From the NCBI RefSeq assembly GCF_932274485.2, contig NC_065881.2, forward strand, positions 77,006,702 to 77,070,701: a DNA stretch of 64,000 bases, read 5' to 3'. A program made the translations under genes and the position numbers. A model generated the notes under the pieces. The model was not told the origin of the DNA, ran no database searches, and saw only the letters and a list, made by a program, of their open reading frames with translations. Source of the DNA: Patella vulgata (lineage: Eukaryota > Mollusca > Gastropoda > Patellidae). Shown one piece after another: positions 16,516 to 26,118 of this stretch. How positions within the stretch are numbered: position 1 is the stretch's first letter; each line of letters starts with the position of its first letter.

Positions 16516-17063
16516 TCAGCCTTTAAAATTTATTAATAATATTAATTATTATATTCATACAAACATGTTATTAGTGGATGACCCTTCCTTTATTTGCCTA
16601 CATACAGTTTTTAATTTAATAATTTATAGGTACTATATTTGACAGTGCTCCTAATATCCACTATACATGTAGATCTATTGTTAAATTTCGGTGGTTAATA
16701 ACTACTTGCATTGCTGTCGATATAATTTTAAAAAGAAGACAGCAAATTTCAATTAATATGATAAATTAATCACTGATAAATGAAAATCAGGACTTCTACT
16801 ACAGACAAGCCATGTTTACGGTGTACATTGCCACATTTTATCGACTTTGGAGTGCATAAAGATTTATTAGCGTTTCGTGAAGCATGAATCAAAATAATTA
16901 CCGAAAGAACATTGGTAAATGCGATCAATTAATTAATCAAGCAAGATCAACAATTTTTCAATTAGATCTGTCAGCCATGTTTGTTTACATTTTTATGTGA
17001 ATTGTCTCCCCTTAGTCGTATGATAGTCTTGCTCATGGGGCGGCTGATAAAGAAACCCAGAAC
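16516..17063. other. Upstream region of NKIRAS
   Basis: No coding exon seen. A non-coding first exon of NKIRAS is expected here or further right: the coding exon has an acceptor-like 'ttttaaag' before the start codon. Not resolved. Confidence 0.35.
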
Positions 17064-17278
17064 GGCGCGTCGAATAACACCAAATAACACCCAATAACTC
17101 CAAAATAACACCCAATAACACCCACAATGGCTCTACCTGACGAGGTAACGAGATACTTGGCGTTTATTTTTAATTCCTTTACAAAACAATGTTTTATAAA
17201 AAAAACATACACATATTTAAAAATGTTTCATATGAAAATATTATAATGATAATAAAAAAATGTGTGTGTGGGGGGGGG

Positions 17279-17372
17279 GGGAGGGGGTCTTTACCAGTGT
17301 GATGACCCAGAGAGAACCCACGATTCTGGACAGACGACACTGCTTCTTGTCAGGTATAACCTGGGAATCACA
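17279..17372 (-). repeat. SINE-A fragment inside the fold-back element
   Basis: Decayed 'ggtctttaccagtg', 'gagaacccacgattctggac' and 'ttcttgtcaggtataacc' match the minus strand of SINE-A. The G run before it may be a rearranged tail. Confidence 0.5.
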
Positions 17373-17390
17373 TACACAAGTTATCTCCCT

Positions 17391-17612
17391 TCAGGCGAGT
17401 GAGCGTGAAACTCCGATTTGAATATTAAAACCAGCATAGTTGGATCTGCAAGACCTACATATGTAGTCGTCACTTGAACATTGAAAAAAATTCAACTGAG
17501 TAGTATCTACTTTCTCACAATCTGAATGGCACCAACGTTGACATACTTCACAATATAAGCTTTGAATATCGCGAGTTTCTTCAAACATGATCCACGAAGC
17601 TTTTAAATTCAA
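17391..17612 (-). pseudogene. PHD-finger-like fragment
   Basis: A 73-codon frame with CEVCQRWCHSDCEKV and later YICRSC, the second half of a C4HC3 PHD finger; the first cysteine pair is missing. PHD fingers occur in chromatin proteins and in some transposon proteins. Because it lies within the fold-back element it is more likely a remnant of an element protein than a host gene. No promoter, partner exon or stop context supports expression. Confidence 0.45.
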
Positions 17613-17960
17613 CTAAATTGTTATTTTGTATTTCCAAAGTCAACAATTTGGTGTTATTGGACAGTTATTGGGTGTTATTGAGCAGTTATTGGGTGTTATT
17701 AATTTCTCGTCAACAAAAATCACATATACGAGTTATCTCCCTTCAGGCGAGTGAGCGTGAAACTCCGATTTGGGCTCAATTCAGCGATGCTTCTTATATT
17801 CAACTAAATTGTTATTTTGTGTTTCCAAAGTCAACATTTTGTAGTTATTGGTTGTTATTTTGGAGTTATTGGGTGTTACTGGGGCGTTATTGGGTGTTAT
17901 TGGGCAGTTATTGGGTGTTATTGGGCAGTTATTGGGTGTTATTGGGTAATTCGACGCGCC

Positions 17961-18890
17961 CACTCAGAAACTCGGAAAAGCAACATATAGATGTGAAATT
18001 AAAGAAATAGAGAAATAAAGTAAAATTATTTACATTTTGCTTTAAGAAATATAGACAAAGGACCAAACATACAGACAAAGGAGGATATCCCTGAAAAATA
18101 TCTTAATTATAAATTATGTATTTTTTTTTCAAAATAATTCATATCCAAATCATATCGCGCTGAAGTCGAAAAGTAGGCCTATGTTATTTTTTAAAAGTCC
18201 CAAACCGACTTCACTTTGTATTAACAAACGATTAAATCTGGAAAGACGTCCTTCCTAATAACAAAATATTCTCAACGTAATAATAGGTATTGTAACTGAC
18301 CAATGGCAAATTAAATCACAGAAACAACTATCAATTGAAAGATAAAACTTTCTATCTAAGATCTCGAGTTACCGATCATGACATTCAAAGCATACCGGAA
18401 ATCAGTTGGAAAAGATCTGTAAGCATAACTCAATCAGATATTATATATTGTTAAAAAAGCAGATTAGTAGAACTTATTTGTAAAACCATGATACATTCCC
18501 AGAAATTATATGGCCATTAAGCCCCTCCACGTTTCTTTGGCGCAATATTTATAAATACACTAATTGTTTTAGATTTTATTTTTAAAAAAAAATCCGATTC
18601 AAAAAATCTAATTCATAAACTTATAAAATGTTCTCAGAAATTATATGGGCATGCTTCCACACCTCTTTTTTTAAAAAAAAAATCGATTCAAAAAACAACA
18701 ATCTAGTTATTTTCTAAATTATAGATTTCCCCTTTCATTTTTTAAGTACCCTGAGAAGATTGCAAGGAACATGTTTCTCAATAAAAACCCAATTCTTTTA
18801 CTCACATATGACTTAATTTAAAACTAATCAAGTTTAGTATATTGTCAGTTAATGACATTCATACCTTTTGTCTGGGAAAGCTAACTTTTG
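17961..18890. other. AT-rich stretch between NKIRAS and FoxH
   Basis: No gene seen. A decayed local duplication at about 18500-18700 repeats 'agaaattatatgg', then poly-A and 'tccgattcaaaaaa' / 'tcgattcaaaaaac'. Confidence 0.4.
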
Positions 18891-19077
18891 TTTTAAGGTA
18901 GGGAACCTTGCAGATCTGATGAGGCGACAACAGAGAACGCCAGAATGTCTGATTGGGTTGTTTTTGCATGCTCAGTATCTCAATCTAGGAAGGAAGTGGA
19001 CAGGATGGGCCTTGATTGGGAAATAAAAGAAGCGTCACCTAAATGGGCATAACACGAAATCAGAATGGCTTCGTCAG

Positions 19078-19168
19078 TATATATAATTTCCAGAATTCTT
19101 TTCACGACAGAACTTGTTCTGCACTGTTAGTGTCAAAAGATCAGATAGGATTAAAGAAATACCCGCAG
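19078..19168 (+). promoter_or_regulatory. Probable FoxH TATA box and 5'UTR exon
   Basis: TATATATAA at 19078-19086 is followed about 25-30 bp later by a plausible start region ('ttcacgacag'). A good donor (CCGCAG|GTATAAG) ends an exon at 19168. This would splice to the acceptor ending at 19807, six bases before the FoxH start codon. This arrangement is inferred from spacing only. Confidence 0.5.
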
Positions 19169-19813
19169 GTATAAGTTTTCACCAATATGATATAGCTTTG
19201 AATCACACATGTAAATAAATATCACCTAATAATGTAATTGCTGGCGATATCACTTCGGATGGAAGCTATTTCACACAGTGGCCTAAACAACTAAAGAGTA
19301 CATTTTTTGGGGGGTGTTTTTGCAACATCGCTTTATTGTGAACGCAAGAGAAGTATTATTAGAGCGGACGTTAAATAGCTCTATTTGAGATCAAATTTAT
19401 GATAAAAAAAAATAAAGACTTGTTTAAGATATCACTTTATTGTGGAAATTGTCTGTAAATAATGTTATTTGCAAAAAGATAAATAGTTTCAAATTTGTTA
19501 ATAATCTATATTCAATTTTTCATCAATGCAGAAATTAAAAAAATATATATCTATCATTATATTCGTTAAAGTAAAACCACACCACAATTAGTATAGGCCA
19601 ATACAATTTATTTTTAATTAAATAAACAAATTATATACATTTCAAATCCTTGATGTCAATTTATATATTGCGAATGAATCAAATAGATTATCAAGATCAT
19701 TTATATCGCCGAAACAACACAAGCGATAATTATCGCCAAGATAACACAATCTTTTAATCTCGTTTATTTCTCCATAATTTTAAATTCTATGGCCATTTTA
19801 ATTTCAGACGAGA

Positions 19814-22800
19814 ATGGAGCCCGAAGCGAAAAGAAGAAGAGTTGGTGAGCTTGGTCGTAGAACTGTGAAGAATTATAAAAGACATGGTAAACCACCGTAC
19901 AGTTATGTTGGAATGATCGCCCTTCTTATACGTATGGCACCAGAACATAAACTATCTCTAGCTGGTATCCTAGCAGCATTTAAAGACCTGTTTCCTTTCT
20001 TTCAAGGAGAATACCAAGGATGGAGGGATTCTGTTCGACATAATCTCTCTCACAATGATTGCTTCTACATGGTAAGACAAAATATCATTTAAAAAATCAG
20101 AAACTTTGATCTTAATCTATTGAAACTAAGTAAAGACTGCAGTGAAGAATGTTACAATTTGACAAAAAGAAATTGCATAGGGCGTAATGTAATGTATAAA
20201 CGAATTCCTTCTTCAAATGAAACCAGTTTCAAAGAAAACACGACCGTCTGCATGAACATTACAGGCCTATGTATTGGCCTCTCGACTATAATATGCCGGG
20301 TTCGACTCCCGGCGTCGACCAAGAAGAGCACCCCCCCCCCCCGGTAATTTCCAAGCACGGATCTCACTTGTAGACAAGGAAGGAGAATGTATATAATGTG
20401 CATATATAGTTTTCGGGTGGGACAAAAAACGGAATTCATCGTGGACAAAAAAGATAAACCGTAACCATTGCATGCTTGTCTAGACATTACGCTAAACCTC
20501 ACTCAAATAGCTCGTTATGATTGTTATTGTTTGGTTATATTTGCTTAGTAGTCTTGAATATTAAAATCCATAAAATAACAGCTATTCACTGAAAATCTTG
20601 ATCCGATCTTCAGCTTAATTTACTGTATTTTCAATTAGAAAAAATATTATTGGGAGCAGTAAACGTGGGTTTCTACCGTTTCTCAACCTGTGATATCCAC
20701 CCGAAAGCAGCAAGGGCGTCTGTGGTTACGCAAAGAACAATATGCGACTTAAAACTTTAAGGTTAATGGGGGTTCTACCATATACAATTAACTATTTTTC
20801 GTAACGAACGTTCGAACGTTAATCATTTGCTTTATGACTAAAGGAACAAGCTATATAAAACCCAGATGAATGCTTTTCAGCCTTGTATTAATCCTGCATT
20901 ATCTGTCCAGAGCCATATTGTCCGCATGGAACATGGGGCATCTTGGTTGACATCACTGGCGGATTTTCCGGCGGTGTTGCAGGACGGAGGGCCTGACAAG
21001 CAGACTGCTGTCTAGTCGCTCCGATGGTACGAAAAACCGAGGTCCCGTGTACACATTGGCGTGCACGTGAAAGACCCCTTGACAGTTGGAATTCGATATA
21101 AGAGTAGGCCGTAGTGCCGCTGTCCTGTCAAAATCTCCCTCATAGCACACTGTATGGCGTATGTCCGTCTTCATTAGCCCAGTTCGGGGCAGAACTATAG
21201 GACGTTAAACCTGCAATTTTCATATTCCACGGTAAAAAAAATGGACCCATTTACTACTAGAAACTCGTCATTTCTAAGCCAAGCTTGAACGGATATTGAG
21301 AGTCCCTTAGTACTGATAACGACACTAACATATTCTTAATTAGAGGTACACAAGGTCCTTAGAATTTATATAAAAGTTGCCCCCCACCCCCGACTCGCTT
21401 TCATGAATATTTACCTATTGCAATATCTATCTGACCCTTTTCCATTACAGGTGCCTCAAGTTATTAACAACGTAGTTAAGACCAAAAAATGTGACTGGGC
21501 TGTACATCTGAATAAACTTCCATCAGATGCTTTGAGAAAACAAGAAAAATCTTCCAAAGATACCGACTACCAGTACCAGTATGCTTCTTCACTCACAGAA
21601 CATTTTGGACTTCCACAAATTGAATATCTTCTACCCTGCATGAAGCTTCAGCCACGGACACTTCCCCTACATGGCATTACTCCTCTTAAAGCATCAACAA
21701 GCCAAGTTTTCAAAACGCCCCAATCGACGAGAGCGCTAAAGAAGAAACGATCTTTTACAATTGATTCTCTGTTAAATTCCAAAGACCTAAAACCGGTATC
21801 ATCAACCATTCCCACAACTGCCAGTGATGCTCTGATTAGTCATGTACCAATAGTTACCTTCCCACCAACCATGTTTGATAATCAGACCCCAGAGAATGCG
21901 CTGGAAAACTTACGTAACCTATGCAACGCCAATCCACTATCCTATAATACGCCACCTTCCGTGTCCGGCATCCAATACGAAGTGTCCAAAGATGCATTGT
22001 ATCCACCAGTCCGCAGTTTTTCTGACTTGCGAGCTTCCAGTTCCACCCTTTTTGGTTTGCCAAGTCCTGAATTAAAACATGAATCACACAAACACCACGA
22101 GAAGTTCGACCAGGATAGATATTCCCCTTCACAAATGGTAACCTACGGTTACGAAACCCCTAGATCTTCAACACCCTGTTTAACCACCCACCAGGAGAGA
22201 CACACTTTTACTCCGTTAGATACCTTCAACTATGGATCGCCAAGTAATGGTTCTTCAATGCCTAGTCCAGCCAGTTACCACAACAGACAAACAAGTACAC
22301 CACTACTGCAGACGCCAAACTCTGAAAGTGGATCTACAACCCCGTGTACATTCACCCTCCCAGAAAGTCACAGCAGCAACATAGTATCTTATGAATATGG
22401 AACCCCAAGATATACCACTCCTGGAACTTATCACTCAGAGCAAAACACCAGTTTCTTCGTGATGCCGACAGCCGATTGCGTCATGGATCTAAGTCGAACT
22501 CCAAGGCCAGCTTCTCTTCCAGTTTTGAATGAACACTACAGAATCGATCCGTCCCCGGTTAACATAAATGATTTAGAAGAATCTATGAACTCGACGACGT
22601 GGGACGAACCTCGATGCAGATCCGCTTCTACGGTATCTTCGAGGTGTTCTTCTGTAGACACGTACCTTCCAGATCATGACCATGGTACTATCTTCATCAA
22701 CCCCGTATCTCCGCTACTCAACAATTCGTTTCATCAATCTGCGTTTACTCCTTACGATTCTGGTCAGATAGTCACAGAAGCAACGCTGCAGAATCTTCGA

Positions 22801-22839
22801 ATAGCCAATGACTTTGGTTTGACAGATATCTTGTCTTAG
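19814..22839 (+). CDS. FoxH: FoxH-type forkhead transcription factor
   Basis: DNA-binding factor; in vertebrates FoxH1 brings Smad2/3-Smad4 to Nodal/Activin target genes. Two coding exons, 19814-20071 and 21451-22839, give 548 residues. The forkhead domain spans about residues 26-125: [34 protein letters not shown], then a wing of [17 protein letters not shown], which matches FoxH1 (FWTVEVNRIPLELLKRQ) rather than other Fox classes. FTIDSLL at residues 188-194 is an eh1 Groucho-binding motif, also present in fish FoxH1 after the forkhead domain. The rest is Ser/Thr/Pro-rich with many S/T-P sites and a loosely repeated YGxETPRxSTP / [11 protein letters not shown] unit; the end is [14 protein letters not shown]. 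No PPNK-type Smad-interaction motif was seen. The start follows an acceptor by six bases. Confidence 0.85.
20275..20321 (+). repeat. tRNA 3'-half-like sequence
   Basis: CCGGG-TTCGACT-CCCGG (20296-20312) forms a perfect T arm with a B box, followed by CGTCGACCA. No matching 5' half with A box was found upstream. Probably a tRNA pseudogene or the head of a SINE. It lies in the FoxH intron. Confidence 0.4.
20950..21230 (+). repeat. SINE-B, head-truncated copy
   Basis: Contains 'gcaggacggagggcctgaca', 'aaaaccgaggtcccgtgtac' and 'ataggacgttaaacc'. It lies in the FoxH intron, about 220 bp before exon 2. Confidence 0.85.
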
Positions 22840-23738
22840 TTACCCACCATTGATCCACCGATAAATATACCTCTCCTCAACCCGGTTTGGTTCCTTTGTC
22901 TTCTAGAAGGCAAGGACTGTTTACTTTCTAGTGAACAATAGATTTATTTAAGTACCGTGTTCCTGTTGATAATTAACGAAGTCTTGTCGACACAGCCCTA
23001 ATCACGTAGGCTTTCCAGTTTACATTACATATGCGTGAATGGATAACGTCTTTGGTTATGTGTATTTATCAGTGCTAGTAGGCCTATTGTGTTTTTTGCG
23101 TGTGTTTGCATGTTCACACATTGTTCTTAAAACCTACCACCGTGGTGGACCTACAGGAGTCCTTTGGTGCTTATGTCACGTTTGAAAACATTTTAATAAT
23201 GTATGCTCATATAATATAATGAACTTGTATCCTATAGTGCTTTTAGTAAACTTGAAACAGTTATAGTTAAATATTATGATGAACTTTTCTTGTCTAGTGC
23301 TCATATCGTGTATTCGAACTTGGTGTCCCCTATTGCGTGAGCATAAAGTGTATTATAAACAGTTATGGCTAGACATAATGAAAGGTTCTCGTGTCCCCTA
23401 TGGTCCGACATTATAATCGACGGTTCTTGTGCCCTAGTGGCAGTGCTCCTAAACAGTTATGGCTTTCATAGCCCATTTGAAACAGTTATGGTTGGACATA
23501 ATGGAACTTATTTTGTGTCTTGTGCTCACATTGTATTTAAAAAAGTTATGGTTGGACATTATATATAAACTTTTCTTGTCCTCTAGTGCTCATAAAGTGT
23601 ATTTAAAACATTGTAATGAACTATGTTTCTCCAGGATTGTTTGTTTTACTGTATTTTTTTGTTGACTTTATATCAGTGCTTTTTTGTCCATCATAATGTG
23701 CTTATTTTTAAATGATAAATGGAAATACCTTGAATAAA
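22840..23738 (+). other. FoxH 3'UTR with a degenerate repeat and polyA signal
   Basis: From about 23160 to 23640 a unit of 70-80 bp recurs in decayed form: 'cagttatggttggacataatg', 'gaacttttcttgtcc' and 'tagtgctcataaagtgtatt'. AATAAA at 23733-23738 is a good 3'-end signal. Confidence 0.55.
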
Positions 23739-23950
23739 TATTTTAAAATAGTTCTCATTTGGTTTATATTACTGGACAAAAAACATTCAGCTGGGCGGAG
23801 CAAGAGGATCAATATTTACAAGTTGGCACAACGGGGCACTAGAAAGCGTATGGGTTTTGATATTATAATCTGTCAAACATGTTGTTTTAACAATATATAT
23901 TGTTCCATATCTGGCTACAAACTGACCCGGAACAAATTTTCTCATCTATA

Positions 23951-25387
23951 CTGAGCGCCATGGAAAACGCATCACTTTTTTTCCCCAAATATTTTATTAC
24001 TAGGTGGTTTTGTATGTATAATATTATGCAATACTATGAACTATTGTTTCACACAATGCTCCCAAACGCAAAAAATATCGGCCCGTGTGAACAAAAAAAA
24101 ATTGCACGAGAGGCACATGAAAAACCCAATATTCATGTGCAGCATTGTGTGTGAGCCCTTTAAAAGCATGTTTTCAACTTAATGTGCAGTACATGAACTG
24201 TGAAACGTCAGTCTGTCGTAATTTGTTGTTGGACGCGTGAAGGAATCGAGCTAGAGATGCCGAGACTTACTGAAAATCAACGGAATGAAGCCATGGGAAT
24301 GTCCAGGGCTGGCATGTCTACACGTGCTATTGCCAGACACTTCAATTGTCATCAGTCCACTATTATAAGGTTGGTGGAACGTGTTCGAGTTACTGGATCA
24401 AAATGTGACCGTCAACGTCCTGGTCCACAACGCGTTACAACCCAGGCTCAAGACCGCTACATCCGGGTCACTCATCTGCGTGACAGATTCCGCCCAGCGA
24501 CTCGAACAGGTGCAGCAGTCGTCGGAAGACAAGGACCAGTAAGTGCCAACACCGTAAGACGTCGTCTAAGAGAAGTAGGACTCCGTGCACGACGACCTTA
24601 TGTTGGAGCTATCCTCGGGGATCATCACCGTCAGCGGCGTTTGATATGGGCTCAAGACACCAGACATGGAGAAGAGTAGACTGGCAAAGTGTGCTCTTCG
24701 GTGATGAGAGTCGCTTTCATCTTTATCACGCTGGTGACCGTCAACGTGTGTGGAGGCGTCTTGGGGAACGTCTTGCAGACTGCTGCGTCTTCGAAACGAA
24801 TCGATGGGGTGGGCGAAGTTTAATGGTGTGGGGAGGCTTCACATTTCATCACCGGACCGCAATAAACATTTGCAGGGGTCGCGTTAACGCTGTAGCCTAC
24901 CGTGATGTCTTGCATCCAATTGTTGTTCCGATGTTTCGAGTGCACCCACAACTTCAACACTTCCAACAGGATAATGCACGCCCGCATACCGCCCGTTTTA
25001 GTATGGACTACCTGGCTGCTAACAACATCAATGTCTTGGACTGGCAAGCCATGTCTCCGGACATGGCATCGATAGAACATGTCTGGGATGAGATTGGACG
25101 CTGTCTGTATCTGAGACCAGATGCACACCATTGCTGCTTAAGAAGCTGCTCTTGTCCCAGGCCTTCTTTCAAACATTGGTAAATTCCATGCGACGTCCCT
25201 GCACAGCGTGCGCAAGAGCCCGTGGAGGACACACACGCTACTGACATCTGTGTCGTACTTTTGACCCCTCTGACTTTGTACCGTTGATTACAGATTAAAC
25301 ATCCATAAGTGAACAAATGTGTTGTTATTGAAGTGTTCCCATTTTGTTATACGAAAAACTAAGTGATGCGTTTTCCATGGCGCTCAG
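23951..25387 (+). mobile_element. Tc1-like DNA transposon, structurally complete
   Basis: Inverted ends CTGAGCGCCATGGAAAACGC (start) and GCGTTTTCCATGGCGCTCAG (end) with a TA at each side (23949-23950, 25388-25389). The perfect end repeat is 27 bp. Length 1437 bp, within the usual Tc1/mariner range. The transposase gene inside is frameshifted. Confidence 0.93.
24257..25244 (+). pseudogene. Tc1-like transposase, two frameshifts
   Basis: Cut-and-paste transposase. It starts MPRLTENQRNEAMGMSRAG, with a helix-turn-helix region (STRAIARHFNCHQSTIIRL) at about residues 18-45. The DDE part has VLFGDESRF (first Asp), FQQDNARPHTA (second Asp) and PDMASIEHVWDEIGR (Glu), a D..D34E-type triad. One frame break lies between RLIWAQ and VDWQSVLFG (about 24646-24665). 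A second lies after the WDEIGR block (about 25100-25150), beyond which SMRRPCTACARARGGHTRY is in another frame, with its stop at 25242-25244. The copy is therefore probably inactive but young. Confidence 0.88.
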
Positions 25388-25389
25388 TA

Positions 25390-25690
25390 TATTAGTGCGG
25401 AACAGTTTGTTACAGCTTATAGCATAGGGCATGTTAGCCTATTCTGAAGCTTAGCCGAAATAGATTGCCCTATTTCCAAGCATTGTCTATATAGGGCAAT
25501 CTCAAGTCCCGTCATGAATATACCCACTGTCCATATCTTATTTGATATTTCATTCATCTCCAATTCAAAGGTATGTAAGGTTGATAGTGTCACCTCATTT
25601 CATCCCATCTTAAAGGTTCTTTCAAATCATGATTCTTACATGTATTTTAGTTACATTTACCCTACGCTTTATATTGTAATGTGGGGGTAG
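25390..25690. other. Spacer, nothing recognised
   Basis: No supported gene or repeat. Confidence 0.4.
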
Positions 25691-25699
25691 GGGACTTTA

Positions 25700-25925
25700 A
25701 TTTAAATGGGGCTTAGTGTCTTAATGAAGACGGGCATATGTAAGTAGTGTGCTATGGAAGAAATTTTGCCAGGACTGAAGGCTACTGTGTATATGCTATT
25801 ATATTTGCCTTCAACTTTATATTGGTGTTTTGGGGTCTGAAAGGGCATTTAGCCTCCATGAAGACGGACATATGCTATAGGGGAAATTTTGTCAGGAATG
25901 AAGGCTACTCTTACTTCAAATACAA
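25700..25925 (-). repeat. Two SINE-B fragments
   Basis: 'aatgaagacgggcatatg'...'attttgccagga' at about 25725-25790 and a second 'catgaagacggacatatgct'..'aggaatgaaggctactctta' at about 25857-25915. They are pieces of one or two minus-strand copies. Confidence 0.6.
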
Positions 25926-26118
25926 ATTTTCAACAAGAAGTCAAGGGGAAACCATGCCAGAATATTTTCTCTGCCAAATACAGGAGACAATCTATTTAGC
26001 AATGCACTGTGATTCATTCTTCTAAACTCATCTCAATAGACCAATAGACCATAAATCACACATAAAATGTTTTATACATTTTTTTTTATTTGAAGTAATT
26101 AACGTCCATTTCAATAAT

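Larger units (their letters stand above)
17064..17960. mobile_element. Fold-back/TIR element with subterminal minisatellites
   Basis: The left end GGCGCGTCGAATAACACC and the right end ..TAATTCGACGCGCC are inverted. Behind each lie repeats of 'aataacacccaataactcc' on the left (17074-17130) and the complement 'ttattgggtgttattgggc' on the right (17636-17700, 17840-17948), so most of both flanks can pair. The interior carries a repeated block ('gagttatctcccttcaggcg' on the right, 'caagttatctccc..' on the left, at about 17384 and 17733), a PHD-like frame and a SINE-A scrap. No clear target duplication was seen, so the superfamily is left open. Confidence 0.65.

Noticed and set aside
17618-18010. 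130-codon plus-strand frame rich in SYWVLLG repeats
   Set aside because: It is only the translation of the TTATTGGGTG minisatellite of the fold-back element.
20152-20502. 116-codon minus-strand frame in the FoxH intron
   Set aside because: No motif, no splice context; it overlaps a tRNA-like piece and a C run.
24257-25244. Tc1-like transposase as a functional gene
   Set aside because: The conserved blocks fall in three frames.
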